64,000 nucleotides of DNA. Source: an uncultured Parabacteroides sp. GTDB taxonomy: Bacteria > Bacteroidota > Bacteroidia > Bacteroidales > Tannerellaceae. The DNA lies in the NCBI GenBank assembly GCA_900552465.1, contig URZO01000001.1, forward strand, positions 141,973 to 205,972. Direction: 5' to 3'. How positions within the stretch are numbered: position 1 is the stretch's first letter; every line of letters starts with the position of its first letter. Of the stretch, positions 1 through 9,192 are shown in pieces. A program made the position numbers and the translations under genes. The notes under the pieces are model-generated. The model saw only the letters and a program-made list of their open reading frames with translations. It ran no database searches and had not been told where the DNA came from.

Positions 1-1102
1 GTTCGTTGTAGATACGGCTGTTATAGAGGGCGAACAGGTCGGCGAACGTATCGAAGTGGTTCAGGTAATGGAAGCGCGAGTCGATGGCGGGAATCCCTTT
101 TTGCGCTTTCCCCCGATAGCTCCACAGGTGCGTCATGTCTATTTCTCCCGGTTTGTAGTGCCAGCCGGGGTTCCAGGATATTACTTTTTTCCCTTTGGAA
201 CGGACATAAGCGACCATTTCAGGAACAAAATCCGGGTTGGTGAACTGCACCTCGTCCGTTCCGATATGCAGGTACGGGACGTCGAACGTTTCGCATACTT
301 CGTCCAGCAGGATCTTTAGTATCCTCATCCCTTCCGGGCTTTGCATATCATGGCCGAAAGCGCGAACAAAAGCGGCGCTGTGTCCCGGCATGTCGATCTC
401 GGGAATGAGCATGACATGGTGTTGCTTGCAGAAGTCCACCAATTCATGTGCCTCTTCCAGCGTATAGAATTTTCCCGGCATACGGGTCATGTTCGTACTG
501 TCGTTCAGCATCGGGAACCGTTTGCTTTGCAGGCGCCATGCCTGATTCTCGGTCAGGTGCCAGTGGAAGACGTTTATCTTGTAACGTGCCAGAGCAGCTA
601 TTTCCCGTTTCAGTTCGTCCATCGAGATATAGGTACGTCCCACATCCTGCATGAAGCCACGGATGCGGAAGGCAGGCCAGTCGATGATCTCGCATCCGGT
701 GATTGCTATGCCGTTGCTTTTCTTTTCCGTCAGTTGGCGTAATGTCTGGATCGCCCTGTAAATGCCCGTTTCCGTAGTGGCTTCGATCTCTATTCCGCTG
801 GCCGTGACACGCAGTTTGTAGGCTTCGTCGCGATTGAGGGGGATTTCGGGAAGATCTTCTACTAAGTTAATCGAGAGTCTCAGGGGGCTTGAGGGGGCGG
901 TCGCTACGCCATAGTCTGCCAGGAGTTTCATGCCTATGGAACTTTTGTTTCCCCCCGGTGAAACTTTTGTTTCATCGGTATGAAACTCTTCTCCTGTCCA
1001 GATCACTTTCTGCGGCCAGGGAAGCAAATGAGGGATACCGGCTGCTTGCGCAGCCAATATCCCTAAACCTAAACTTACTAATATGAACAGTATGCGTTTC
1101 AT
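1..1102 (-). CDS. Beta-N-acetylhexosaminidase, GH20 (partial, C-terminus outside window)
   Basis: This is a secreted glycosidase expected to remove terminal GlcNAc or GalNAc from host glycans. The frame is open from the ATG at 1100-1102 to the window edge, so the C-terminal part is missing. The start MKRILFILVSLGLGILAAQA is a signal peptide, and a GH20b-like N-terminal domain follows. The TIM-barrel carries HIGTDEVQF, the GH20 HxGxDE signature with the catalytic Asp-Glu pair, preceded by HWHLTENQAWR and EIDMPGHSAA, which are also typical of the family. The start lies only 7 bp from the sialidase stop, so it is the last gene seen in the sialic acid operon. It would act on glycans after the sialidase has uncapped them. 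Confidence 0.93.
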   Translation of the reverse strand, partial: MKRILFILVSLGLGILAAQAAGIPHLLPWPQKVIWTGEEFHTDETKVSPGGNKSSIGMKLLADYGVATAPSSPLRLSINLVEDLPEIPLNRDEAYKLRVTASGIEIEATTETGIYRAIQTLRQLTEKKSNGIAITGCEIIDWPAFRIRGFMQDVGRTYISMDELKREIAALARYKINVFHWHLTENQAWRLQSKRFPMLNDSTNMTRMPGKFYTLEEAHELVDFCKQHHVMLIPEIDMPGHSAAFVRAFGHDMQSPEGMRILKILLDEVCETFDVPYLHIGTDEVQFTNPDFVPEMVAYVRSKGKKVISWNPGWHYKPGEIDMTHLWSYRGKAQKGIPAIDSRFHYLNHFDTFADLFALYNSRIYNE

Positions 1103-1109
1103 GTAGACC

Positions 1110-2729
1110 TTATTTCACCAGGTCGGTCAGCTTGACTGCCTGGAATGTCATGTGGGCGACACTCGATTCGTAGAAGATGCCGACCGTCTCCCGGTCGATC
1201 ATGGAAAGGCAGGAATAGCCCCAGCCTTCATCTTCGTCCAGTGTCACCTGGTTGGCGAGCGGCCAGGTCATGCCTCCGTCCGTACTGACTTTTATCGTGA
1301 TATGGTTACGCCCTTTCGTCGTGTTCGGGTTGGAGAAGATCAGCAGGTCTTTTCCGGTGATATTGTCCTTGGCATCCACATGGATGAGGCTTGCCATGCA
1401 GACCGGTTCCTGTAGGGCACTGCGGCTCGACGGGTGTTCGTACCACGTTTTGCCCAGGTCGCGGGTCGTGGCTACGGCACGGCTTCCTCCCCGGTTGTCG
1501 CGCATGTTCAGCATCAGGACGCCGGGCTCTACTTCCGCCACTTGTGCTTCGGTCGTATTCGTCCGGGCCAGGTTGTGCAGATGCCAGGTGGTTCCGCGGT
1601 CTTTGCTGTACATGATGCCTGCGTTCGGCACGCGGGTGGAGTCGATAAACTGGATCGGGAATACCAGTGTCCCGTCCTTCATCGTGATGCCTCGTCCCGG
1701 CCCTTGCAGGAGGAAATACCAGGAAGGGTCTTTTACCTGCGGAGTGATATTGATCGGCTGGCTCCACGTTTTCCCGTCATCCTCACTCTTGGTAAGCATT
1801 AACTGGGCGGTACTGTCCGGCGTCATGCCCGGCATGGAGTTCCACCAGGCGCGCCCGTTCCCCATTCCGTGTGTCCAGGCTGCAACGACCCAGATGGTAT
1901 TCGTTTTCTCGTCCACCAGGATAGACGGGTCGCCCACGCCATTCTGCGCATGAGGCAGGCCGCCCGTTTCGCCGAAAGTCATGGCTACGCGCATCGGTTC
2001 CCAGGTCTGTCCCTTATCGGTGCTCCGGCTGATGCCTATATCGACCATCTCCTGCAAGTCCACACTGCTGTTGTAGCGGATGTCGTACACGCCTAACAAT
2101 GTCCCGTTGTTGGAGGTCACCAGACCCGGAATACGGAATGCCGAGACGCCGTCGTCTCCGGCATGGCGCACGCCGATTCCCATGCGGCGCACATCTGCCT
2201 TGCCGTCCCACACAATCGTTGCCGGCATGTTGTTGATCTCGGCCATCGGCATCTGTACCGTGAGGGTTGTCAATAAAGAAGTTTCCGGCTTCATCTCGAT
2301 GCTGACCCAATAGTAGTTGACACCCTCTACCATCGGTTGGTCGCTGGTGAAGGTAACCGTACCGGTCATATCCGTCACTTCGCTCTGCTTAACGGAGTAT
2401 GCCGGGTTGGCCGCTTTTGTTTTTCCTTCCGCATGGCTGGAAATGTAAGAAACGGGGCGGTAATGCCTGCCTTGTCTGGAGGTCGCTTCCGTTCCGCTAT
2501 AGAAAAGGCGCAATGCCTTTATATCGTTTAAATCGATTTCTCCTTTGAATTGCAGGGACAGTTTGTTGAGCACGTCGCCTTTATGCGCGTCTATGCGCAT
2601 TTCCAGCAAGATATTATCCGTCCGGTCGATCAGTATCGGAATCTGGGGCTTTCTGACAAACAGGCTGTCGGCGGCGAAGGCTGTTTGAATGAAGAGAAGG
2701 AGGCTAAAATAAAGAAGTATCTTTCTCAT
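1110..2729 (-). CDS. nanH: Exo-alpha-sialidase, GH33
   Basis: The enzyme releases terminal sialic acid from glycoconjugates, in the periplasm or at the cell surface. The 539-residue protein starts with a signal peptide (about residues 1-20) and has an N-terminal beta-sandwich-like domain to about residue 175. The six-bladed propeller follows, with the FRIP motif at 198-201 and several Asp boxes, including STDKGQTW near 236, SEDDGKTW, SKDRGTTW, TRDLGKTW and STDGGMTW. Late Glu and Tyr positions (GWGYSCL, FYESS) fit the catalytic Tyr region. It sits 13 bp after the MFS gene in the same operon. The nan gene name is by family and context. No type IX secretion C-terminal domain is visible. Confidence 0.95.
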   Translation of the reverse strand: MRKILLYFSLLLFIQTAFAADSLFVRKPQIPILIDRTDNILLEMRIDAHKGDVLNKLSLQFKGEIDLNDIKALRLFYSGTEATSRQGRHYRPVSYISSHAEGKTKAANPAYSVKQSEVTDMTGTVTFTSDQPMVEGVNYYWVSIEMKPETSLLTTLTVQMPMAEINNMPATIVWDGKADVRRMGIGVRHAGDDGVSAFRIPGLVTSNNGTLLGVYDIRYNSSVDLQEMVDIGISRSTDKGQTWEPMRVAMTFGETGGLPHAQNGVGDPSILVDEKTNTIWVVAAWTHGMGNGRAWWNSMPGMTPDSTAQLMLTKSEDDGKTWSQPINITPQVKDPSWYFLLQGPGRGITMKDGTLVFPIQFIDSTRVPNAGIMYSKDRGTTWHLHNLARTNTTEAQVAEVEPGVLMLNMRDNRGGSRAVATTRDLGKTWYEHPSSRSALQEPVCMASLIHVDAKDNITGKDLLIFSNPNTTKGRNHITIKVSTDGGMTWPLANQVTLDEDEGWGYSCLSMIDRETVGIFYESSVAHMTFQAVKLTDLVK

Positions 2730-2742
2730 GGTGTTTTTGTTA

Positions 2743-3993
2743 TTAATCGTTCATATTGATTGTTTTCGGTCGCAGGAAGATCACTTCCACGACTAAAGCG
2801 GCAAAGACCAGGCCCGCCATCATGGCGAAATCGTGTCCCAGGTTTCCGGCGTCAGTCGATTCGCCCAGCAGCTTCGTGATGAACGCTCCGGCAAACACCC
2901 CTGTCATGTTCATAATCCCGTAGGCCGTAGCCCGGTAACGTGGCGATACGAACTGGCAAAGGATCGGCATGTTGTTGGCATCGAATATGCCGAACCCGAT
3001 ACCGAAGCAAAGTCCGCCGCCGATAATCATCGCAAAGCTATTACCGAACCCTAAGAGCAGAAGCGCGGGAATAGTCAGTGCCAGTCCGATGGAACCGGTA
3101 TAAATACGGCCCCGGACGTTTCGTTGTATCCATTTATCAGATAATATACCGCCCGCAATCACCCCGATAAAGGAAGAGATCGCAATGGTGAAAGTCGATA
3201 GCGGCCCTGCCTCCGACATATTGATGGACAGGTTTTCCGAGAATAGCGTCGGCAGCCAGTTCTTGGTCGCCCAACCCGGCAGGCTCGACGTAGCGAAATA
3301 GAGCAGGATAATCCAGAAAGAGATGTTCACGAATAACATTCCCATCCCTTTTATCGCAGCCGCCACCGGATTCTCTTTCGGCCCGGGAGCCGAAGCAATC
3401 GGTTTGACAACCGTATGGTCCTTCTTATCTCTCAGAAAAAGGATCAGTACCAGGCTATATGCAATCCCGATGATCCCGAACCAGTGGAAAGTCGTCTCCC
3501 AACTGTATGCCCCGGCGATTGTCGCCCCGAAGCCGCCCAGCGCCTGCCCGGTGTAGAGGCCGGTCATGTGGACGCCGACCGCAAGCGAACGCGTTTTCTC
3601 CTGGTGGTAATCCGTTATCAGGGAAAGTCCGGCAGGGATATACAAGGCCTCGCTGACCCCCATAATGGCCCGGAGGATATAGATCTGGTTGAAGTCGGTC
3701 GAATAACCCATCATCAGTGTCACAAACGACCAGACAAAGAGACTGCCTACGATCAGCCACTTCCGATTCACCCGGTCGGCGATCATACCGGCTACCGGGC
3801 TCATCAGGCCGTATATCCACAGAAATACGGCCATCAGGCGACCGAAGTTGGTGGCGGATTCCAGTTCGGTAATATCGATCATCATGGCAGACTTCATGGT
3901 CGAAAGCATCTGTCTGTCCATGTAGTTTAACAAAGCTACGCCCCAAAGCAGGGCAACGACTATCCAGGGATAGTATTTCTTGTTATTCATCAT
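2743..3993 (-). CDS. nanT: MFS transporter, probable sialic acid permease
   Basis: This is an inner-membrane symporter of the major facilitator superfamily. The 416-residue protein has about 12 hydrophobic segments and an N-terminal LNYMDRQ motif, seen in the anion:cation symporter type of MFS. The segment GMIADRVNRKWLIVGSLF matches the conserved cytoplasmic loop between helices 2 and 3. Its start overlaps the epimerase stop by 4 bp, which implies translational coupling. Bacteroides fragilis imports N-acetylneuraminate with an MFS NanT encoded next to lyase and epimerase genes, so the substrate here is inferred from context. ManNAc or another acetylated sugar remains possible. Confidence 0.85.
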   Translation of the reverse strand: MMNNKKYYPWIVVALLWGVALLNYMDRQMLSTMKSAMMIDITELESATNFGRLMAVFLWIYGLMSPVAGMIADRVNRKWLIVGSLFVWSFVTLMMGYSTDFNQIYILRAIMGVSEALYIPAGLSLITDYHQEKTRSLAVGVHMTGLYTGQALGGFGATIAGAYSWETTFHWFGIIGIAYSLVLILFLRDKKDHTVVKPIASAPGPKENPVAAAIKGMGMLFVNISFWIILLYFATSSLPGWATKNWLPTLFSENLSINMSEAGPLSTFTIAISSFIGVIAGGILSDKWIQRNVRGRIYTGSIGLALTIPALLLLGFGNSFAMIIGGGLCFGIGFGIFDANNMPILCQFVSPRYRATAYGIMNMTGVFAGAFITKLLGESTDAGNLGHDFAMMAGLVFAALVVEVIFLRPKTINMND

Positions 3994-5186
3994 AGCCCGG
4001 CAAGTATTTCCTTACATAACAGATTACATTTCAGAAGCATCCGGGGAATGTGGAACGGGCCTTTATACATATTCCCCTTTGCAGGCTGTGAGAGTGTTCC
4101 GTCATAATGGAAATAGCCGAACCATTCGCCGTATTCCTTGTCCGGAAAACGGGCGTAGGTATATTCGTTGATCTGTTGGTGCATCTTCAGGTATTTCGTG
4201 TCGCCGGTCGCTTCATACGCATACAACGTGGCAATGATGGCCTCGCATTGCGGCCACCAGAACTTCATATCGTGCCAGTATTCCTGTTGCGGGCGGTTTT
4301 TGCAATCCCTGAAATAGGTAATCCCGCCGTACTTTTCATCCCAGCCCCACTTCCAGGACCAGTCGAGGATGGTCAGCCCCATCTGTTTCAGCTTCGGGTC
4401 CCAGTTGCGGTGTTTGGCCTCTTCGAGGATGAACCAGGCCGTTTCGATGGAATGTCCCGGGTTGATCGTCCGGCCCGGTATCGAGTCGATGAACTCGCCG
4501 TCCGGCCCGACTGTCTCCAGGATCGCTTTAAACTCCGGTTTCATGAAATCACGTTGCAGCTCGGCTATCGATTCGTCGATCTGGCAGGTCAGCACAGGAT
4601 CGTCGACCGCTTCCCGGATGCGGGCGGCAGTGTCGATCAGGATCATGCAAAAGGAATGACCTTTTGCAACGAATCCTTCTCGAAATTTGGGCTCTAAAGC
4701 CCCTGGTGTGTTTTTGTAATAGAGAATCTGGTTAAACAGTTTGACCGCTTTACCGGCATAGCTCTTGTCGCCCGATGCGATCGAATACTGAGCCATGGCG
4801 ATAGCGGCAAACGTTTCAGAAAATACATATCGGCGTTTACGTACGGGAGTTCCTGTGTTTGTCACCTCGTAAAACATACGTTTGTCCGTATCGAAACAGT
4901 GTTTTTCGATAAAGTCGATGCCGCTTTTGCAGGCATCCAGCCATTCGGCGCGTTTTTCGAGGTGATTATAAGCGTATGCGAGAATAAAGGCAAACCGCCC
5001 CTGGAACCAGACCGATTTATTCGTGTCTAATAGCGAACCGTCGCGATCCAGGCAGGTGAAGTAGCCTCCGTTCTCTTTGTCCAACCCATATTTTAACCAG
5101 AAAGGCAGAATATCGGTCAGTAGATCGTGTTTGTATTTTTCGCCCCAATACCCTAAGTATTCGGACGGGCGTGTGATGTCATTCAT
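3990..5186 (-). CDS. nanE: N-acylglucosamine 2-epimerase (AGE/RnBP family)
   Basis: The enzyme probably interconverts N-acetylmannosamine and N-acetylglucosamine in the cytoplasm, feeding sialic acid carbon into amino-sugar metabolism. The 398-residue length fits the AGE family (alpha6/alpha6 barrel), not the short NanE TIM-barrel type of enterobacteria. Family signatures are NPGHSIETAW at 242-251, with the conserved His-Ser/Ala-Ile-Glu, and KFWWPQCEAI in the C-terminal third, matching the KxWWxxxEA motif. It lies 13 bp downstream of the lyase and overlaps the permease start. The nanE name follows the Bacteroides usage for this operon position. Confidence 0.9.
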   Translation of the reverse strand: MNDITRPSEYLGYWGEKYKHDLLTDILPFWLKYGLDKENGGYFTCLDRDGSLLDTNKSVWFQGRFAFILAYAYNHLEKRAEWLDACKSGIDFIEKHCFDTDKRMFYEVTNTGTPVRKRRYVFSETFAAIAMAQYSIASGDKSYAGKAVKLFNQILYYKNTPGALEPKFREGFVAKGHSFCMILIDTAARIREAVDDPVLTCQIDESIAELQRDFMKPEFKAILETVGPDGEFIDSIPGRTINPGHSIETAWFILEEAKHRNWDPKLKQMGLTILDWSWKWGWDEKYGGITYFRDCKNRPQQEYWHDMKFWWPQCEAIIATLYAYEATGDTKYLKMHQQINEYTYARFPDKEYGEWFGYFHYDGTLSQPAKGNMYKGPFHIPRMLLKCNLLCKEILAGL

Positions 5187-5199
5187 GGCGTTTTGTTTT

Positions 5200-6117
5200 T
5201 TAGAACTTATTGCATCTGTCGAAGAAGCCGATTGCTTCTAACTCTGCCTTCATGGCAGCCTCTTCCGCATCCGTCATGTTCTGGAACGGCGTGCGGTTCT
5301 TGCCTAAGTCGAGCCCAATCAGTTTCATGATCCGTTTTCCTCCGACAATGTTTCCGCGATAGTGGCAGATCACGTTGATGACTTCTTGTGAGAAGTTCTG
5401 GCGTTCACGGGCTGTTTCCAGGTCTCCGGCAACCCAGGCTTCGAGTATTCCGGTCAGTTCCTTGCCGTTGTAGTTGGTTGTTCCTCCGATGCCGCCCTGG
5501 GCGCCGCCCATTGCCAAGCAGGGAAGGATTGTTTCGTCCTGACCGTGAAGCATGTCGAATTTACCGTCTTTGTAAAGGCGGCACTGGTTGTATTCGTACA
5601 GGCTTTCGTATGTATATTTGATTCCGGCAAAGTTGGGGATGCGCCCGTCCACCGCTTTCAGCAAGTCGACCATCGGCAGGAAAGCTCCGTTGAAAGCCGG
5701 GATATGATAGTAATAGAAAGGTAGTTCGGGAGCGCCGGCTGCGATTTTTTCGCAATATTTGACCAGTTCTTCTATCCGGTTTACCTTTGGAAAAGGAGAA
5801 GCCATTGCCCCGATTCCCCAGGCGCCGATCTTCTCGGCATGGGCGGCAAGTTTACGGCTCGATTTGACACAGGTACTTCCGACATGCACGATGACCTTAA
5901 AGCCTGCGGGAGCTACTGCCACCCATCTTTCGGCCAGTTTCATGCGCTCTTCGTCGGTCAGCATATACCCTTCACCGGAAGAACCGTTGATAAACACTCC
6001 TTTTAAACCGTTTTTGACAAGAAGTCCGGCGTAAGCTTCTATGGGTTCGTAGTTTACCTCCCCGTTTTCGTAGAACGGGGTGAAAGGTGCATCAATTAAG
6101 CCTTTAATCTTTTCCAT
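5200..6117 (-). CDS. nanL: N-acetylneuraminate lyase
   Basis: This class I aldolase cleaves N-acetylneuraminate to ManNAc and pyruvate. It has 305 residues, the usual DHDPS/NAL size. The carboxylate-binding loop NGSSGEG is at 44-50, the catalytic tyrosine lies in YYYHIP (Y137), and the Schiff-base lysine is K167 in GIKYTY. It is the first gene after the ROK regulator, with a promoter of the Bacteroides type just upstream at 6168-6197. The family also contains dihydrodipicolinate synthases. The neighbouring sialidase and epimerase, and the family fit, favour the sialic acid enzyme. Confidence 0.94.
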   Translation of the reverse strand: MEKIKGLIDAPFTPFYENGEVNYEPIEAYAGLLVKNGLKGVFINGSSGEGYMLTDEERMKLAERWVAVAPAGFKVIVHVGSTCVKSSRKLAAHAEKIGAWGIGAMASPFPKVNRIEELVKYCEKIAAGAPELPFYYYHIPAFNGAFLPMVDLLKAVDGRIPNFAGIKYTYESLYEYNQCRLYKDGKFDMLHGQDETILPCLAMGGAQGGIGGTTNYNGKELTGILEAWVAGDLETARERQNFSQEVINVICHYRGNIVGGKRIMKLIGLDLGKNRTPFQNMTDAEEAAMKAELEAIGFFDRCNKF

Positions 6118-6167
6118 TACTTGTGTTGTTAAATGTGTTTTACTACCTGGTATCTTTAAATACTTGG

Positions 6168-6197
6168 CAAATATAAATAAAATATTTTAATAACAAA
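6168..6197 (-). promoter_or_regulatory. Promoter of the sialic acid operon
   Basis: Read on the minus strand, TTTG at 6194-6197 and TATATTTG at 6168-6175 are separated by 18 bp. They match the Bacteroides -33 (TTTG) and -7 (TAnnTTTG) elements. The site lies about 50 bp upstream of the lyase start and downstream of the regulator stop. The operon can therefore be transcribed separately from the ROK gene. Confidence 0.8.
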
Positions 6198-6249
6198 CCT
6201 GATATTAAAATAATATTACAAATAATGGTCTAAAGAATAGCGAGTTCTG

Positions 6250-7464
6250 TTAATAACGTATCATGCCGAGCAGCTTGCTCCTTGACAGGAGGCAGGCCCC
6301 GATTGCACCCGCCCGCTCTCCCAAACGGGAGATTTTGATTTCCGTATCCTGGTTGACCAGGTTCAGCGAGTATTTGCGGATGGCGCTTTTGATCGGGAGG
6401 CTGATGTATTCGCCGGCCAGAGAAAGCGTTCCGCCTAATATGACTAATTCGGGATTGAAGAGATTCATCAGCCCGGCAATGCCTTTCCCTAAATTCACAC
6501 CCATCTGTTCCAGTATCTCGATGCAAAGCACATCTTCTTTCCGGACAGCTTCCAACAGGTCGTCAAGCGAGATTTCTTCTCCGTTATCCAGTTGGCCGGC
6601 AAGAATCGTATTGCTACCTTCCCGGTGACGTTCCGTCAGGATGCGGTGGAAGGCCGATCCGGATGCTTCCGTCTCGAGGCAGCCTTTTTTACCGCAATGG
6701 CATAACACTTCGTTGTCGAACATACAGAAATGCCCGAACTCACCGGAAAAGCCGGATCTGCCGTAATAGAGGTTCCCGTCTATAATGATACCGAGTCCCA
6801 AGCCCCAGGCCATATTGATGAACAGGATGTTTTTCTCTCCCTGCACGGCGCCTTTCATATATTCGCCGTATGTCATGGCACGGCTGTCGTTCTCAATATA
6901 AACTTTTACCCGTAGCCGTTCTTCCAGTATCTGTGCAAGCGGCTTTTCATCAAAATAGAAGATACTGTAGCTGTAACCCGATACCGGATTCACGCGACCG
7001 GAGATATTGACCCCGACCGCTAATATTTTATTTCGTTCGATAGGCAATGAGACGATGAAATCGTCAATGATCCGGCAAAACTGTTCGAATGAGGCAGGTG
7101 TGTTTTCCAGTTTATACGGAATGTTTTCTTCCAGTTGGACTTTATCTCCTTTGAAGTCGATAGCTGCTATGTTCAGTTTGTCCTTGAGCATATCTACCCC
7201 CACGAAATAGCCGGATGTGGGATTAAGACCATAAATATTGGGTTTGCGTCCTCCGCTTGTATCCTGTTTTCCGAAATCGAGGATATAACCCTCTTCCTGA
7301 AGTTCGGTAACCAGTTTGGTGACGGTCGGGACACTCAGATCCATTTCCCGGCCGAGGTCTGCAATCGTTGCGTCGCCATTGGCAATGTAGTAATGGATGA
7401 TCTTCTTTTTAAGAAGTTCATTCCGGTTATTGCTATCGGAAGACAATAAAAAATTTGTGTTCAT
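6250..7464 (-). CDS. ROK-family transcriptional regulator, probable repressor of the sialic acid operon
   Basis: This is a DNA-binding repressor-like protein of the NagC/Mlc/XylR type. The 404-residue chain begins with a winged helix (about residues 15-75; LSVPTVTKLVTELQEEGYI is the recognition region), followed by a sugar-binding ROK/ASKHA domain. The GEFGH motif at 241-245 and the zinc motif CHCGKKGC at 255-262 are present. It lies 132 bp upstream of the lyase gene on the same strand. Its own promoter region carries an 11-bp inverted repeat (7474-7484 and 7530-7540), which suggests autoregulation. The ligand (ManNAc, GlcNAc-6-P or another amino sugar) cannot be read from the sequence. A kinase function is unlikely because of the HTH. 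Confidence 0.88.
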   Translation of the reverse strand: MNTNFLLSSDSNNRNELLKKKIIHYYIANGDATIADLGREMDLSVPTVTKLVTELQEEGYILDFGKQDTSGGRKPNIYGLNPTSGYFVGVDMLKDKLNIAAIDFKGDKVQLEENIPYKLENTPASFEQFCRIIDDFIVSLPIERNKILAVGVNISGRVNPVSGYSYSIFYFDEKPLAQILEERLRVKVYIENDSRAMTYGEYMKGAVQGEKNILFINMAWGLGLGIIIDGNLYYGRSGFSGEFGHFCMFDNEVLCHCGKKGCLETEASGSAFHRILTERHREGSNTILAGQLDNGEEISLDDLLEAVRKEDVLCIEILEQMGVNLGKGIAGLMNLFNPELVILGGTLSLAGEYISLPIKSAIRKYSLNLVNQDTEIKISRLGERAGAIGACLLSRSKLLGMIRY

Positions 7465-7473
7465 GGTCGTTAG

Positions 7474-7540
7474 ATTTTTACAATAGTAATATGCTCTACA
7501 AAAGTATATAAAATTTTTTCAAATATGTGATTGTAAAAAT
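7474..7540. promoter_or_regulatory. ROK gene promoter with flanking 11-bp inverted repeats
   Basis: ATTTTTACAAT at 7474-7484 and its exact complement ATTGTAAAAAT at 7530-7540 flank a minus-strand -7 element TACTTTTG at 7499-7506. The half-sites are 56 bp apart and A/T rich, like known NagC/Mlc operators. They are candidate operators for the ROK protein. A related TTACAA-containing sequence lies upstream of the lyase promoter near 6210-6220. Confidence 0.5.
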
Positions 7541-7562
7541 AAAAATGTATATGAATGCAAAC

Positions 7563-8252
7563 TTATAATAGGTGATTGATCGCTCCGCCGGCACGTTGCT
7601 TCACGGTGGTATGGAGTAATTCCTGTAGTTCTTCAAAACGCTCTTTGGGATAGCTGTTGGCGATTATTCCGTCTTTCATGTAGTGGATATAATCGCAAAC
7701 CGTTGTCAAGGTTTCGTAAATATGGGAGGTGACAAGCACTGTTTTTCTATTTTCTCGCAGACGCGATAAGATGAGAGTCAGCAAGTGAGCGCTTTCGAGG
7801 TCGAGGCCATTGTAAGGCTCGTCCAGTATCAGGATCGGTTTGTTCATTTTCAGCACGGCAAGCAGGGCAAGCTTTTTTCTCATCCCAGTAGAATAGTTTT
7901 CGGTTATTTCGCCTAATGGCAGCGATAATAGCTTTTGCCAGCGTTCCGTATCGAAATTTGTCCCGCCGGAAGGGAACAGGTTCAGATACTCGTTACCGGT
8001 CATATAGGGGTAGAAATAGTTTTCCGATTCCAGATAGCCGATCTCTTTTCTTTTTAGCGGTGAACCGTCATAGAGGATGGTTCCGCTTTGAGGACGGATG
8101 AAGGAGTAAAGCGCATTGAGCAACGTTGTTTTGCCTGCACCGTTCAGCCCGACAAGTCCGTGGATTTTTCCTGTTTCCATCGGGAGGCTGATCCCTTTCA
8201 GGACATCTTTCTCTTTACTATAGCTGACTCTCAGGTTTTCAATTGTAAGCAT
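7563..8252 (-). CDS. ABC transporter ATP-binding protein
   Basis: This is the nucleotide-binding subunit of an ABC exporter. The 229-residue protein contains Walker A GLNGAGKT (35-42), the signature STGMRKK (121-127) and Walker B LILDEP (141-146). The divergent signature resembles small two-gene exporters of the CcmA/NatA type. Its start overlaps the upstream membrane protein by 14 bp, so the two are co-translated and probably form one transporter. The substrate is unknown. The gene lies downstream of its partner and ends about 100 bp from the ROK gene start, on the same strand but without functional linkage visible. Confidence 0.9.
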   Translation of the reverse strand: MLTIENLRVSYSKEKDVLKGISLPMETGKIHGLVGLNGAGKTTLLNALYSFIRPQSGTILYDGSPLKRKEIGYLESENYFYPYMTGNEYLNLFPSGGTNFDTERWQKLLSLPLGEITENYSTGMRKKLALLAVLKMNKPILILDEPYNGLDLESAHLLTLILSRLRENRKTVLVTSHIYETLTTVCDYIHYMKDGIIANSYPKERFEELQELLHTTVKQRAGGAINHLL

Positions 8253-9192
8253 AAAGATAATGTATTAGATTACGGTGTGCCGTGATATATTTTTTTATCA
8301 GAAGTAATAAAGTCAGAGGAGCCAGTACCGGGAAAAGTATGCCGAACAAGGAGATCGAAATTGCGATCTGCCCGCCTGTAATCCGGGTATTCGGTAGATA
8401 AGCGGCATATTTGGACACAACCATCAACGCAATATTCAAGCTCCCCAATAACACGAACAGCCCCGCCAACCACCAATGGGCGGGATGCAGGAGCATGTAA
8501 AGCAGGCAAACCGGTATCGTCGGAATGAAGTATAGCCGTATATATAATATCAATTTCCGGTGGAGAAAACGGTTGGCCGGTAACTCCTGTGCACAAAGTA
8601 TGGAGGTCGGTTCCGAATAGCAGAAAAACTCTGCCGCGATGCAAGTCAAGAACCAAAGTGACGCCAGAGAAACATAAGGCAAAGACAACCCGACGTAAGC
8701 ACTTCCATAAATAACTAACATCAGCCATCCATATTTACGGACGCCTGTTCTGTACTCGAAAGCCTCTTCCGGGATAAAACGTGGCGGCGAAAAACCTTTT
8801 TGTACCCGGCGGACAGGCTGTTCCCTGCGACTGATCAACCAACATACGATCCAGACTCCCAGTCCGACCCAGTAATATTCACATATTGTTTCAAGGACAA
8901 AGACAGGTACGGACAGCAACCAGTAATCCATAAAAAAGACTTGTTGCGGTTTTTCTTCCACGAGTTGGATAAAGTGGAAATCGTTACGCCGCAAATGGAG
9001 CAGCCAGATCAGTAACAAAAAGCATCCTCCCGCCGTTACCGCTCCTGTAAGATTGTCTATAAAAGCATAGATCCCACACAACAAAAATACAACCATCCCG
9101 GTCAATATCACCAGATAAGGAATCGGGATATCCCGTACAATCTTGCCGAATTGCCGCAACCGGAATTTCAGGAATGCTTTGTTGTAATACAT
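8239..9192 (-). CDS. Polytopic membrane protein, probable ABC permease subunit
   Basis: This 317-residue protein has eight or more hydrophobic segments, beginning near residue 25 (YLVILTGMVVFLLCGIYAF), and basic loops. No family motif was recognised. Its role as the permease partner is inferred from the 14-bp overlap with the ATP-binding subunit gene. Paired small ATPase and permease genes of this kind usually export a drug, lipid or peptide. The substrate cannot be deduced. Confidence 0.8.
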   Translation of the reverse strand: MYYNKAFLKFRLRQFGKIVRDIPIPYLVILTGMVVFLLCGIYAFIDNLTGAVTAGGCFLLLIWLLHLRRNDFHFIQLVEEKPQQVFFMDYWLLSVPVFVLETICEYYWVGLGVWIVCWLISRREQPVRRVQKGFSPPRFIPEEAFEYRTGVRKYGWLMLVIYGSAYVGLSLPYVSLASLWFLTCIAAEFFCYSEPTSILCAQELPANRFLHRKLILYIRLYFIPTIPVCLLYMLLHPAHWWLAGLFVLLGSLNIALMVVSKYAAYLPNTRITGGQIAISISLFGILFPVLAPLTLLLLIKKYITAHRNLIHYLYAYN

